Positions 9,694-19,314 of a DNA stretch of 64,000 nt are shown in pieces; the stretch's first letter is position 1, and the number at the start of each line of letters is the position of its first letter. The stretch is taken from the NCBI GenBank assembly GCA_964369225.1, contig CAYJER010000005.1, positions 1-64,000 on the forward strand. The letters are read 5' to 3'. The position numbers were made by a program, and so were the translations under genes. The notes beneath the pieces are model-generated. The model saw nothing but the letters and a program-made list of their open reading frames with translations. It was not told the origin of the DNA and made no database searches. The stretch is from SIG603 sp964369225. GTDB taxonomy: Bacteria; Bacillota; Clostridia; Oscillospirales; Acutalibacteraceae.

Positions 9694-10146
9694 ATGAGAG
9701 CAGTTATTCAAAGAGTAAAATCAGCAACAATAACAATAGATGGCGACGAAACTAGAGAGATAGGAATGGGGCTTTTAGTGTATTTGTGTGTAATGGAAAA
9801 CGACACAGAAAAAGAGACTATATACCTTAAAAATAAAATATCTAGCCTTAGAATTTTCTCTGATGAAAACGATAAATTAAACCTGTCACTTAAGGATATT
9901 GGTGGCGATATGTTGATAGTTTCTAACTTCACTTTAAGTGCAAATTGCAGAAAAGGCAATAGACCAAGTTTTGAGCTAGCCGAAAAACCTCTAAAAGCAA
10001 AACAAATGTATGAGAACTTTATTTCACTAATTAAAGAAGATTTTAGTAATGTTGTAACAGGTGAGTTCGGAGCCGACATGGATATAGAATCTATAGCCAC
10101 AGGACCTGTAAATTTAATCATGGATACAGACATAATTTCAAAATAA
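9694..10146 (+). CDS. dtd: D-aminoacyl-tRNA deacylase
   Basis: Hydrolyses D-amino acids mis-attached to tRNA. The 150-aa protein has the DTD motifs S-N-F-T-L (the S-Q-x-T-L family motif with Asn) and the Gly-cisPro region K-G-N-R-P-S-F. I start it at ATG 9694 (M-R-A-V-I-Q-R-V), the conserved DTD N-terminus, rather than five codons upstream. A -10 TATAAT is at 9653-9658. It precedes the ruvCAB genes but is separated from them by 80 nt containing a promoter. Confidence 0.95.
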   Translation: MRAVIQRVKSATITIDGDETREIGMGLLVYLCVMENDTEKETIYLKNKISSLRIFSDENDKLNLSLKDIGGDMLIVSNFTLSANCRKGNRPSFELAEKPLKAKQMYENFISLIKEDFSNVVTGEFGADMDIESIATGPVNLIMDTDIISK

Positions 10147-10170
10147 TTTTATAAAAATGTTCAGAATTAG

Positions 10171-10199
10171 TAGAAATTTCAAAATGTTTATGCTATAAT
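10171..10199 (+). promoter_or_regulatory. Promoter of the ruvCAB-glmM unit
   Basis: An extended -10, TGCTATAAT, ends at 10199 with a weak -35, TAGAAA, at 10171-10176 (17-nt spacer). It lies 27 nt upstream of ruvC. Confidence 0.55.
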
Positions 10200-10226
10200 G
10201 TAGCAAAGGATTGTTTTGGAGGCATA

Positions 10227-10721
10227 ATGATAATATTAGGTATAGATCCGGGATACGCTACCATAGGTTATGGAGTTGTTGAGTTTACAGGCAATAGATA
10301 TCGCTCTTTAGAGCATGGGGCAATCGTCACACCTGCTAACGCCGACTTTAATAAAAGACTTTTAATAATTTATGATCGTCTTTCAGACATAGTTGAAAAG
10401 TACAAACCTAACAGTGCTAGTGTTGAAAAATTGTTCTTTCAAAACAACCAAAAGACAGCAATTAATGTGGCTCAAGCAAGGGGCGTAATTAGCCTTTGTT
10501 TGGCTAAAAATAATATAGAAATGTTTGAATACACTCCATTGCAAGTTAAGTCCGCTCTTACAGGATACGGCAAGGCTGAAAAATATCAGCTTATGGAGAT
10601 GACTAAAAGATTATTAGGGCTTAAAGAACTGCCAAAACCCGACGACGTAGCAGACGCTTTAGCTCTAGCAATTTGTCATGGAAGAATTTATAGGCGACCA
10701 TTAATTTATATAAAAAAATAG
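10227..10721 (+). CDS. ruvC: Crossover junction endodeoxyribonuclease RuvC
   Basis: The Holliday-junction resolvase (164 aa, normal). The RNase-H-like catalytic acids are visible: D6 in I-L-G-I-D-P-G, E in S-V-E-K-L-F-F near residue 67, and the C-terminal D-D-V-A-D-A-L-A-L-A near 140. It is followed 15 nt later by ruvA and then ruvB, giving the complete RuvABC resolvasome in one unit. Confidence 0.97.
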   Translation: MIILGIDPGYATIGYGVVEFTGNRYRSLEHGAIVTPANADFNKRLLIIYDRLSDIVEKYKPNSASVEKLFFQNNQKTAINVAQARGVISLCLAKNNIEMFEYTPLQVKSALTGYGKAEKYQLMEMTKRLLGLKELPKPDDVADALALAICHGRIYRRPLIYIKK

Positions 10722-10736
10722 TTTAAGGATAATAAC

Positions 10737-11339
10737 ATGTTTTATAGTTTAACAGGAAAACTCATTCACAATGAGCCAGCTTTTGCAGTTATCAGCTGTG
10801 CAGGAGTAGGCTATAAATGCAGTATCTCTATGAATACGCAAAAGCATTTACCCTCTATAGGCAAAGAAACCACTTTGCTTACACACCTACAAGTAAGAGA
10901 AGATTCATTCGACTTATTCGGTTTCATAGAGCAAAGCGAACTTGATATGTTTAGATTATTGATAAATATAAGCGGAGTAGGTGCTAAGGTTGCCTTAGCA
11001 ATTTTATCTGAGCTTACACCACCCAACATTTGTATAGCAGCGGCAGCAGGAGACAACAAGGCCTTTTCAAGAGCTAATGGAGTTGGACCAAAACTTGCTA
11101 GTAGAATAGTTTTGGAGCTTAAGGACAAGGTTTCTAGCTTGCTTATTTCTGATACTTCAGTCAAAGGCAAAGATGTAGGAGTAGTGAGTGCCGCCGCCAA
11201 TAGCTCCGGGGCGGTAGCCGCCTTAATGGCACTAGGCTATTCAGCCTCGGAAGCTAGCTTTGCCGTTGCGAAAATAGACAGCAGTTTAAAGACAGAAGAC
11301 ATAATAAGAGAAGCCTTAAAGGCATTATCAAAGACATAA
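10737..11339 (+). CDS. ruvA: Holliday junction branch migration protein RuvA
   Basis: The junction-binding tetramer subunit (200 aa). The OB fold lies at the N-terminus, followed by the helix-hairpin-helix segments I-S-G-V-G-A-K-V-A-L and N-G-V-G-P-K-L-A-S-R-I. A flexible linker precedes the C-terminal RuvB-binding domain, which starts near A-L-M-A-L-G-Y. ruvB starts 11 nt after the stop. Confidence 0.97.
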   Translation: MFYSLTGKLIHNEPAFAVISCAGVGYKCSISMNTQKHLPSIGKETTLLTHLQVREDSFDLFGFIEQSELDMFRLLINISGVGAKVALAILSELTPPNICIAAAAGDNKAFSRANGVGPKLASRIVLELKDKVSSLLISDTSVKGKDVGVVSAAANSSGAVAALMALGYSASEASFAVAKIDSSLKTEDIIREALKALSKT

Positions 11340-11350
11340 ATGGTGATTAG

Positions 11351-12406
11351 ATGTATTATAGTGACGAAACAGATTATGAAAATAGAATGGTTGACCCTGA
11401 ATACACTAATGTAGACGAGGGCAACGAAAACCCATTAAGGCCTAAAACTCTTAGTGAATATATAGGACAAGACAAAGTAAAAGAGAATTTATCAATATAT
11501 ATTGAAGCTGCAAAACAAAGAAGAGAATCTCTTGATCATGTGCTTTTATATGGTCCTCCAGGTTTAGGCAAAACAACTTTAGCTGGAATAATCGCAAATG
11601 AGTTAGGCGTAAATTTAAGAATAACCAGTGGTCCAGCAATTGAAAAGGCAGGAGATTTAGCAGCTTTACTCACCTCACTTTCAGAGGGTGATGTTTTATT
11701 CATTGACGAAATTCACAGATTACCTAGAACTGTAGAAGAAATTCTTTACCCAGCAATGGAAGATTTCTCAATTGATATTATAACAGGCAAAGGGCAAATG
11801 GCAGCCTCTTATCATCTGCCACTGCAAAAGTTTACTTTAGTAGGAGCAACCACAAGAACAGGACAGCTCTCTGCCCCACTTAGAGATAGATTTGGAGTAG
11901 TTTTAAGACTAGAGCTTTACACTCCTGAAGAACTCTCAAAAATAATCACAAGAAGTGGTTCAATTTTAGGTGTAGACATAGACTACACCGCCTCTTTAGA
12001 ACTAGCCTCAAGATCAAGGGGTACGCCTCGTATAGCAAACAGGTTTTTAAAAAGAATAAGAGACTTCGCTCAAGTCATGAGCGACGGGATAATCACCTAT
12101 AACACTACTCAAATTGCACTTGATAGAATGGAAATTGACGAAATGGGTTTAGACAGTGCAGACAGAAGAATGCTTGAAGCTATAATTAAGTTTTACGGCG
12201 GAGGTCCTGTAGGTGTCGAGACTCTAGCCGCCGCTATAGGTGAAGAAAGCATAACAATAGAAGATGTGGTAGAGCCATATTTAATGCAGACAGGATTGCT
12301 TCAAAGAACTCCTAGAGGACGTTGCGTAACAAAACAAGCATACTTACATTTAGGCTATACCCCACCTAAAGAAATGGAAGAAACACCCGAACAACAAATA
12401 TTATAA
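11351..12406 (+). CDS. ruvB: Holliday junction ATP-dependent DNA helicase RuvB
   Basis: The AAA+ branch-migration motor (351 aa). It has the N-terminal R-P-K-T-L-S-E-Y-I-G-Q motif, Walker A G-P-P-G-L-G-K-T, Walker B F-I-D-E-I-H-R, sensor 1 G-A-T-T-R, and a C-terminal winged helix ending P-R-G-R. The length is normal. It completes ruvCAB. Confidence 0.98.
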   Translation: MYYSDETDYENRMVDPEYTNVDEGNENPLRPKTLSEYIGQDKVKENLSIYIEAAKQRRESLDHVLLYGPPGLGKTTLAGIIANELGVNLRITSGPAIEKAGDLAALLTSLSEGDVLFIDEIHRLPRTVEEILYPAMEDFSIDIITGKGQMAASYHLPLQKFTLVGATTRTGQLSAPLRDRFGVVLRLELYTPEELSKIITRSGSILGVDIDYTASLELASRSRGTPRIANRFLKRIRDFAQVMSDGIITYNTTQIALDRMEIDEMGLDSADRRMLEAIIKFYGGGPVGVETLAAAIGEESITIEDVVEPYLMQTGLLQRTPRGRCVTKQAYLHLGYTPPKEMEETPEQQIL

Positions 12407-12450
12407 GGGTTTTCACAATATATTATTTTAATAATGAAAGGATTCTAATT

Positions 12451-13800
12451 ATGGGAAGATTATTTGGAACAGATGGAATTAGAGGAGTAGCAAACGAAGC
12501 TTTAACCAGTGAACTAGCTACGAAAGTAGGTAGAGCCGTTGCCACAGTCTTAATGACTGGTACAACAAAAAGACCTAAAGTGCTTATAGGTAAAGACACT
12601 AGAATATCAGGCGGAATGATAGGTAGTGCATTATCAGCAGGTTTATGCGCCTTGGGTGTTGATGTTCATATTCTAGGAACTGTGCCTACTCCGGCAGTAG
12701 CAGTACTTGTTAAAAAATATGGAGCAGATGCAGGTATAATGATTTCAGCCTCTCATAATCCATATCAAGACAATGGAATAAAGATCTTCAACAGTGAAGG
12801 CTATAAACTAGCTGACGAACTTGAAGAAAGAATTGAAGACATTATCTTAGGCGACACAGAGACTACACAAGTTGCGACTTATGACTCTATAGGCGCTATC
12901 AAGTTCAACAAAACAGCTATCAGAGACTATATCGACCACGTTAAATCTACTACTACAGGAAACCTAGAGGGTTTAAACATTGCAATCGACTGTGCAAACG
13001 GTGCTTCTAGCGCTACCGCTCAAACTCTTTTTGAAGAGCTAGGCGCCACTTGTCATATGCTTTACAACAAGCCAAACGGTGTAAACATTAACGATAACTG
13101 CGGTTCTACACACATGGATAATTTAAGAAATTATGTTATCGAAAATAATCTTGATGCTGGTCTTGCATTCGATGGCGATGCAGATAGATTTTTATGTGTT
13201 GACAATAACGGCAATTATCTTGACGGCGATGAGATTATGGCTATCTGTGCCATGAGAATGAAAGAAAAAGGAACACTTTCAAAAAACACTTTGGTTGGCA
13301 CAATCATGTCTAACCTAGGACTTGTAAAACTTTGTGAGAAAAGTAGAATTGTGTTTGCTTCTACAAAGGTAGGCGACAGATATGTTCTTGAAAAAATGTT
13401 ACTTGACGACCTAAATTTAGGTGGAGAGCAAAGCGGACACTTAATATTCAGAGACTATTGTACAACTGGTGACGGACAATTAGCAGCAATTCAGCTTCTA
13501 ACTATAATGAAAGAGCTAGGCGCTAAGTTAAGTGATCTTCATACAGTCATGAAAAAATTCCCACAAAGCCTTGTAAATGTTAGAATTTCAGCCGAGGGTA
13601 AATTAGCGTTCTATAACAATATTAATGTTAGAAACGCACTAGCAAAAGCAACAGAAGAATTAGGATCTACAGGAAGAATAGTAGTTCGCCCATCAGGAAC
13701 AGAACCGCTACTTCGTGTAATGGTCGAGGCAGAGCAAGAAGAAATGCTACAAAAAATATCTGACGATGTAGTAGCAGTAATAAAAGCAGAATTATGTTAA
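12451..13800 (+). CDS. glmM: Phosphoglucosamine mutase
   Basis: Converts glucosamine-6-P to glucosamine-1-P for UDP-GlcNAc and cell-wall synthesis. The 449-aa protein has the N-terminal F-G-T-D-G-I-R-G, the phosphoserine loop I-S-A-S-H-N-P (active-site Ser near residue 100), the metal loop D-G-D-A-D-R near 242, the sugar loop G-G-E-Q-S-G-H and the phosphate loop R-P-S-G-T-E-P. It starts 44 nt after ruvB with its own GAAAGGA site, and the methyltransferase gene follows by 9 nt. Confidence 0.97.
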   Translation: MGRLFGTDGIRGVANEALTSELATKVGRAVATVLMTGTTKRPKVLIGKDTRISGGMIGSALSAGLCALGVDVHILGTVPTPAVAVLVKKYGADAGIMISASHNPYQDNGIKIFNSEGYKLADELEERIEDIILGDTETTQVATYDSIGAIKFNKTAIRDYIDHVKSTTTGNLEGLNIAIDCANGASSATAQTLFEELGATCHMLYNKPNGVNINDNCGSTHMDNLRNYVIENNLDAGLAFDGDADRFLCVDNNGNYLDGDEIMAICAMRMKEKGTLSKNTLVGTIMSNLGLVKLCEKSRIVFASTKVGDRYVLEKMLLDDLNLGGEQSGHLIFRDYCTTGDGQLAAIQLLTIMKELGAKLSDLHTVMKKFPQSLVNVRISAEGKLAFYNNINVRNALAKATEELGSTGRIVVRPSGTEPLLRVMVEAEQEEMLQKISDDVVAVIKAELC

Positions 13801-13809
13801 GAGGTATTA

Positions 13810-14673
13810 ATGCGAGAATCTAAATGGATAGACTATGAATTAATCGACACATCTCACGGCGAAAGATTAGAGCGTTGGGGAGATATTATACTGATACGTC
13901 CCGACCCTCAAATAATTTGGCAGTCACCAAAAACAAACAAATTATGGGGCGAGGCACACGCAAGGTATAAACGTTCTAAATCTGGTGGCGGAGCGTGGGA
14001 AACATATAAAAAAATTCCTGACGTTTGGAAAATAGGCTATGAAAATTTAACTTTCAAGCTAAAACCAATGGGATTCAAACACACTGGAATTTTCCCTGAA
14101 CAGGCTGTAAACTGGTCTTTCACAATGGATAAAATAAAAAATGCTGGCAGACCTATAAAAGTTTTAAACCTTTTCGGATACACAGGTGCTGCTACTTTGG
14201 CGTGCCTTAGTGCTGGTGCTAGTGTGACACATGTAGATGCCTCAAAAGGAATGGTTCAATGGGCAAAAGAAAACGCACAAGAATCAAAACTAGATGACAA
14301 GCCTGTACGCTGGATGGTTGATGACTGCCTAAAATTCGTGCAAAGAGAAGCAAGAAGAGGCAACAAGTACGACGGAATAATCATGGATCCTCCATCTTAC
14401 GGCAGAGGTCCTAGCGGCGAAATTTGGAAACTTGAAGATCAAATTTTTGATCTAATCAACATGTGTTTACCAATATTATCAGATAACCCATTGTTTTTCA
14501 TTTTAAATTCATACACAACGGGTCTTTCACCATCCGTTATGTCATATCTGTTAGGCGTTCTAGTAGGCAAAAAATACGGCGGAACAGTAAGTGCCGATGA
14601 AATCGGTCTAAAAGTAACCGAAACAGGTCTCACCCTCCCATGCGGTTCAACCGCCATGTGGGTCAGTCGGTAA
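13810..14673 (+). CDS. Class I SAM-dependent methyltransferase (RlmI/RlmK-like, COG1092)
   Basis: A 287-aa protein with the SAM site N-L-F-G-Y-T-G-A-A-T near residue 117 and the catalytic N/D-P-P-Y-type motif M-D-P-P-S-Y-G-R-G near 194, as in 23S rRNA and related nucleic-acid methyltransferases. The substrate is not known. It lacks an N-terminal PUA domain, so it is a catalytic-core-only member. The stop codon lies within a 14-bp tandem duplication that starts the downstream repeat block, so the last few residues (W-V-S-R) may be altered. Confidence 0.85.
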   Translation: MRESKWIDYELIDTSHGERLERWGDIILIRPDPQIIWQSPKTNKLWGEAHARYKRSKSGGGAWETYKKIPDVWKIGYENLTFKLKPMGFKHTGIFPEQAVNWSFTMDKIKNAGRPIKVLNLFGYTGAATLACLSAGASVTHVDASKGMVQWAKENAQESKLDDKPVRWMVDDCLKFVQREARRGNKYDGIIMDPPSYGRGPSGEIWKLEDQIFDLINMCLPILSDNPLFFILNSYTTGLSPSVMSYLLGVLVGKKYGGTVSADEIGLKVTETGLTLPCGSTAMWVSR

Positions 14674-14694
14674 GCACCGGTCGGTAAGCACCGA
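14667..14694. repeat. 14-bp tandem duplication at the methyltransferase stop
   Basis: TCGGTAAGCACCGG at 14667-14680 is followed directly by TCGGTAAGCACCGA at 14681-14694. Each copy is itself a small inverted repeat (CGGT/ACCG). The first copy supplies the methyltransferase stop codon. Confidence 0.8.
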
Positions 14695-14699
14695 CAGGC

Positions 14700-14990
14700 A
14701 AAGTCGCACACATAATCCGCAATAATTTTAATGTTTATCGCCTGCGTCCAACTTTAATTAAAATAATCACTATATGTAGGGGCGACCTGTGGTCGTCCTA
14801 AATTTTAGTAAAAATTAATTAAAACACACAAACTACTGTAGGGGACGGCGTCCTCGACGTCCCGAAAAAACTAGGAAAAACCACAGACTTCCAGGCGGAT
14901 AATATCCGCCCCTACATAACTCCCCTACACAACTTTATTTAAAATTCGACGTCCTACTTTTGTGGGACGTTTTTATATTTATCTTCCTAA
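14700..14990. repeat. REP/BIME-like repeat block B
   Basis: The 400-nt gap between the methyltransferase and parE carries no gene. It holds a half unit TGTAGGGGCGACC...GGTCGTC near 14775-14800 and a full unit at 14837-14916 (80 bp). In the full unit the left hairpin (GACGGCGTCC.. type) and right hairpin (GGCGGATAATATCCGCC) belong to different sequence types. A GACGTCC...GGGACGT hairpin with a following T run near 14948-14975 could terminate upstream transcription. The text TTTATCGCCTGCGTCCAACTTTAAT near 14733 recurs near 46775. Confidence 0.75.
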
Positions 14991-15013
14991 AAAATTCTAT
15001 TTTACAAAATTCC

Positions 15014-15042
15014 TTGCATTTATACCGAAAAATTGTTATACT
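15014..15042 (+). promoter_or_regulatory. Promoter of the parE-parC pair
   Basis: TTGCAT at 15014-15019, a 17-nt spacer and TATACT at 15037-15042, 33 nt upstream of the parE ATG. Confidence 0.7.
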
Positions 15043-15074
15043 ATAGTCTATGAATAAATTTAAGGATTGATATA

Positions 15075-17054
15075 ATGGCTAAAAAGCAAGAATACGGTAA
15101 TGAGAGTATTTCAAGCCTAAAAGGTGCTGCCAGGGTTAGAACAAGACCCGCTGTTATCTTTGGTTCAGATGGTCTTGATGGTTGTAGACATACAATTTTC
15201 GAGATACTTTCTAACTCTATAGACGAAGCTAGACAAGGACACGGCGACAAAATCTATATCACACGATACGAGGATAACTCTGTCGAGATAGAAGACTTTG
15301 GGCGTGGTGTTCCTGTTGATTATAATATAAAAGAAGAACGCTACAACTGGGAGCTTGTCTTCTGTGAACTTTACGCTGGCGGAAAATACAACAATAATTC
15401 AGATAATAACTATCAATATTCACTAGGTCTTAATGGTTTAGGTCTTTGTGCTACACAGTACTCCTCTGAATATATGGACGTTGACATTCGCCGTGACGGT
15501 TTTAAATATACTCTTCACTTTGAAAAAGGTGAAATCGCAAGCGACATGATAAAAGAGCCTTACACTAAAAAGGATACAGGCACTAAAATTAAATGGAGAC
15601 CAGACCTAGACGTTTTCACAGACATTGCAGTCCCTGCCTCTGACTATGAAGACATGATAAAAAGACAGGCAATTGTAAACGCTGGAATTACAATCAGGTT
15701 TAGAAATCAAGTTAAAAATAAATTCGAGACTAAAGAATTTTGTTATCCTAACGGAATTATGGATCACTTAAAAGAGCTTGTTGGCGAAAATTATATATCC
15801 GCCCCTAGACTTTGGACAAGCGAGAAACAAGTTAAAGACAGAGCCGACATGGATTTATACAACGTTAAAATAAATGTTGCAGTCGCCTTTTCTAACTTAG
15901 TCAACAACACAGAGTATTACCATAACTCTAGTTACCTTGAGTACGGCGGTGTGCCTGACAAGGCTGTTAGAAATGCCTTTGTTTACCAAATCGACTCTTA
16001 TATAAAGCAGACTAATAAATATACTAAGTCTGAAAGCAAGATTACTTATCAAGATGTTGAAGACTGCCTAGCAGTTGTGATATCCTCTTTCTCTACACAA
16101 ACTTCTTACGAAAACCAAACTAAAAAGGCAATCACAAACAAGGGTATTCAAGATGCCATGGTCGAAATGCTAAGGCATAATCTTGAAGTCTATTTTATAG
16201 AAAATCCATTAGAGGCAGAGCAAATTGCAAATCAGGTGCTTGTTAATAAAAGAAGCCGTGAAAATGCAGAAAAAACAAGGCTTAATCTTAAATCTAAACT
16301 AACAGGCAAAATGGATATAAGCAATAGAGTTGCTAAATTTGTAGATTGCAGAACAAAAAAGGTTGAAGACCGTGAGATTTTTATAGTTGAGGGTGACTCG
16401 GCTCTTGGCGCTTGTAAGCAGGCTAGAGACCCAGATTTTCAGGCGATTATGCCAATTAGAGGTAAGATACTTAACTGTCTTAAGGCTGACTATGACAGAA
16501 TTTTTAAAAGTGACATTATTGTAGATCTTATGAAAGTTTTAGGCTGTGGCGTTCAAGTAAAATCAAAGTCTAACAAGAATTTATCTGACTTTGACATGAG
16601 CGCTTTGCGTTGGAATAAAGTTATTTTATGTACCGATGCTGATTACGACGGCTTCCAAATTAGAACTCTTCTATTAACAATGCTCTACAGGCTAACTCCA
16701 GAGCTTATTACAGCTGGAAAAGTATATATAGCTGAGTCTCCACTATACGAGATAAACGACAAAGACAATAGCTATTTTGCCTATACAGAAAAAGAAAAAG
16801 AAGAAATTTTAAGCAAATTACAGGGCAAAAAATACAGTATTCAACGTTCTAAAGGACTAGGTGAAAATGAACCTGAAATGATGAATTTAACGACCATGAA
16901 CCCTAACACTAGAAGACTTATTAAGGTTCAATCAACCGATATTAGTGAAGCTGCCGACACATTCGACCTATTTTTAGGCGATAATTTAGCTGGCAGAAAA
17001 GATTATATAGCCGAAAATGGTAGCCTATATTTAGACGATTTAGACATTTCATAA
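15075..17054 (+). CDS. parE: Topoisomerase IV-like subunit B (ParE/GyrB family)
   Basis: The ATPase/TOPRIM subunit of a type IIA topoisomerase (659 aa). The GHKL ATPase shows E-I-L-S-N-S-I-D-E-A near residue 45 and D-F-G-R-G-V-P near 75. TOPRIM shows V-E-G-D-S-A near residue 440, the I-R-G-K-I-L-N loop near 465 and D-A-D-Y-D-G near 525. It starts at ATG 15075 and is followed 10 nt later by its partner. The sequence looks divergent from a housekeeping GyrB, so it is called the ParE-like paralogue; an exact topo IV versus second-gyrase assignment needs activity or phylogeny. Confidence 0.88.
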   Translation: MAKKQEYGNESISSLKGAARVRTRPAVIFGSDGLDGCRHTIFEILSNSIDEARQGHGDKIYITRYEDNSVEIEDFGRGVPVDYNIKEERYNWELVFCELYAGGKYNNNSDNNYQYSLGLNGLGLCATQYSSEYMDVDIRRDGFKYTLHFEKGEIASDMIKEPYTKKDTGTKIKWRPDLDVFTDIAVPASDYEDMIKRQAIVNAGITIRFRNQVKNKFETKEFCYPNGIMDHLKELVGENYISAPRLWTSEKQVKDRADMDLYNVKINVAVAFSNLVNNTEYYHNSSYLEYGGVPDKAVRNAFVYQIDSYIKQTNKYTKSESKITYQDVEDCLAVVISSFSTQTSYENQTKKAITNKGIQDAMVEMLRHNLEVYFIENPLEAEQIANQVLVNKRSRENAEKTRLNLKSKLTGKMDISNRVAKFVDCRTKKVEDREIFIVEGDSALGACKQARDPDFQAIMPIRGKILNCLKADYDRIFKSDIIVDLMKVLGCGVQVKSKSNKNLSDFDMSALRWNKVILCTDADYDGFQIRTLLLTMLYRLTPELITAGKVYIAESPLYEINDKDNSYFAYTEKEKEEILSKLQGKKYSIQRSKGLGENEPEMMNLTTMNPNTRRLIKVQSTDISEAADTFDLFLGDNLAGRKDYIAENGSLYLDDLDIS

Positions 17055-17064
17055 AGGAGTAGCA

Positions 17065-19284
17065 ATGGCGAGAAGAAAAACCGAAAAAAAGAGCAACCCA
17101 AAGGCAATAATTAGCGGAGCTGGAATTGTCTTAGAACAAGATATTAACGATACACTGCGTGACAACTTCATGCCATACGCCATGAGTGTTATATATTCAC
17201 GTGCAATCCCTGAAATTGACGGCTTTAAGCCATCTCACAGAAAATTATTGTACACCATGTACAAAATGGGTTTATTAGGAAATCAAAGAACCAAAAGTGC
17301 AAATATTGTCGGACAAACCATGAAACTTAATCCTCATGGCGACTCTGCAATTTACGAAACTATGGTAAGGCTTAGCCGTGGCTATGAGGCTTTACTTCAC
17401 CCTTATGTAGACTCAAAGGGTAATTTTGGTAAATTTTATTCACGTGATATGGCATGTGCTGCCTCAAGATATACCGAGGCAAAACTTGACTCATTATGCA
17501 AAGAACTTTTCAAAGACATTGACAAAGACACAGTAGACTTTGTAGACAACTATGACAATACAATGAAAGAGCCTAGCCTACTTCCAGCTACATTTCCAAG
17601 TGTGCTTGTAAATGCAAACACAGGAATTGCAGTTGGAATGGCAAGTTCTATCTGTCCATTTAACCTAACAGAAATTTGCGAGACAACAATTGCAATTATG
17701 CGTGATGAAAATGCAGATGTTTTAAACACTCTGCAAGCGCCTGACTTCCCTGGCGGTGGATTTATCATCTATGATCAAAAGGCAATTGAGCAAATTTATT
17801 CTACTGGTAGAGGTAGTATAAAACTCCGTTGTAAATATAGCTTTGATAAATCTGCAAACTGTATAGATATAACAGAAATTCCGCCTACTACAAATTCAGA
17901 AGTTATAGTAGAAAAGGTTGTAGACCTTGTAAAAACAGGCAAGATTAAAGATATTTCAGATATAAGAGACGAAACAGGACTTGCAGGACTTAAACTTACT
18001 ATAGACCTTAAAAGAGGTGTAGACCCTGACAAGCTTATGCAAAGGCTATACAAACTTACAACTTTAGAAGATACATTCTCTTGCAACTTTAATGTACTTG
18101 TAGCTGGTGCTCCACGAGTTTTAGGCGTAAAAGCACTCTTAGAAGAGTGGATTGCCTTTAGAATTGAATGTGTTAGAAGAAGAACGCATTTTGACCTTAC
18201 AAAGAAAAAAGATAAACTTCACCTATTATTAGGTCTTAAAGAAATTCTTTTAGACATCGACAAGGCTATAAAAATAGTTAGAGAGACCAAAGAAGAATCT
18301 GAAGTTATACCAAACCTTATGATAGGTTTTGGAATTGACGAAATTCAAGCAGATTATGTCGCTGAAATTAAACTTCGTAATCTTAACAGAGAATTTATCC
18401 TAAAAAGAATTGACGAGATTGACAGTCTAAAAAAAGAGATAGACAATCTTGAAAGTATTCTAAAATCAAAGACAAAAGTTAAAAATATAATTATTAAAGA
18501 GTTAAACGAGGTAGCCAAAAATTACGGTAAGCCTAGACGCAGTATGCTTGTATTTGCAGATGAACTAGAAGAAGATATTGTAGTAGAGGAAATTCCTGAC
18601 TACCCTGTAAACCTATTCTTTTCAAAAGAGGGATACTTTAAAAAGATTACACCTCAATCATTAAGAATGAGTTCAGAACATAAATTAAAGGAAGAAGACG
18701 AGATAATCTTACAATTAGAGTCAAGCAACGCAACAGATTTACTCTTCTTCTCACAAAAATCACAGGTCTACAAGTCAAGAGTATCAGAGTTTGCAGACAC
18801 AAAGGCATCAGTTTTAGGTGACTATGTTCCAGCAAAACTTCAAATGGAAGACGGAGAAACCGCAATTCAGATGACTGTAACAAAGGACTACAGCGGATTT
18901 ATGATATTTGTGTTTGAGAATGGAAAGGTAGCAAAAGTAGAGCTTTCAGCGTATCAAACTAAGACAAACAGAAAAAAACTGCTAAATGCCTATAATGCTA
19001 ACAGTGCTATTGTATCAATTATCCACATGACAGAAGACTCAAAGCTTCTTTTGACAGCCTCATCGGGCAGAATGTTAATTTTTAGCACAGATTTAATAGC
19101 AACTAAAACCACAAAAAACACACAAGGAGTAGCTGCAATGACACTTAAAAAAGGACATAGAGTAATTTCGGCTACTGTCTATGAAAACGGAACTTTCTCA
19201 AACGAAAACCGATTTAATAAAAAGATCCCAGCCACAGGCGCCCTGCCAAACGGACAAGAAACAGCCTCACAAACTATGCTATAA
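17065..19284 (+). CDS. parC: Topoisomerase IV-like subunit A (ParC/GyrA family)
   Basis: The DNA-cleaving subunit (739 aa). The N-terminal winged-helix domain has the quinolone-region segment N-P-H-G-D-S-A-I-Y-E-T and the catalytic tyrosine in A-A-S-R-Y-T-E near residue 135. A coiled-coil tower follows (D-E-I-D-S-L-K-K-E-I-D region). The C-terminal beta-pinwheel is short and no canonical GyrA box (QRRGGKG) was seen, which favours ParC over GyrA. The gene ends 30 nt before a repeat block. Confidence 0.88.
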   Translation: MARRKTEKKSNPKAIISGAGIVLEQDINDTLRDNFMPYAMSVIYSRAIPEIDGFKPSHRKLLYTMYKMGLLGNQRTKSANIVGQTMKLNPHGDSAIYETMVRLSRGYEALLHPYVDSKGNFGKFYSRDMACAASRYTEAKLDSLCKELFKDIDKDTVDFVDNYDNTMKEPSLLPATFPSVLVNANTGIAVGMASSICPFNLTEICETTIAIMRDENADVLNTLQAPDFPGGGFIIYDQKAIEQIYSTGRGSIKLRCKYSFDKSANCIDITEIPPTTNSEVIVEKVVDLVKTGKIKDISDIRDETGLAGLKLTIDLKRGVDPDKLMQRLYKLTTLEDTFSCNFNVLVAGAPRVLGVKALLEEWIAFRIECVRRRTHFDLTKKKDKLHLLLGLKEILLDIDKAIKIVRETKEESEVIPNLMIGFGIDEIQADYVAEIKLRNLNREFILKRIDEIDSLKKEIDNLESILKSKTKVKNIIIKELNEVAKNYGKPRRSMLVFADELEEDIVVEEIPDYPVNLFFSKEGYFKKITPQSLRMSSEHKLKEEDEIILQLESSNATDLLFFSQKSQVYKSRVSEFADTKASVLGDYVPAKLQMEDGETAIQMTVTKDYSGFMIFVFENGKVAKVELSAYQTKTNRKKLLNAYNANSAIVSIIHMTEDSKLLLTASSGRMLIFSTDLIATKTTKNTQGVAAMTLKKGHRVISATVYENGTFSNENRFNKKIPATGALPNGQETASQTML

Positions 19285-19314
19285 ATAATTTAAATTCATT
19301 AAAACACGACCTAT

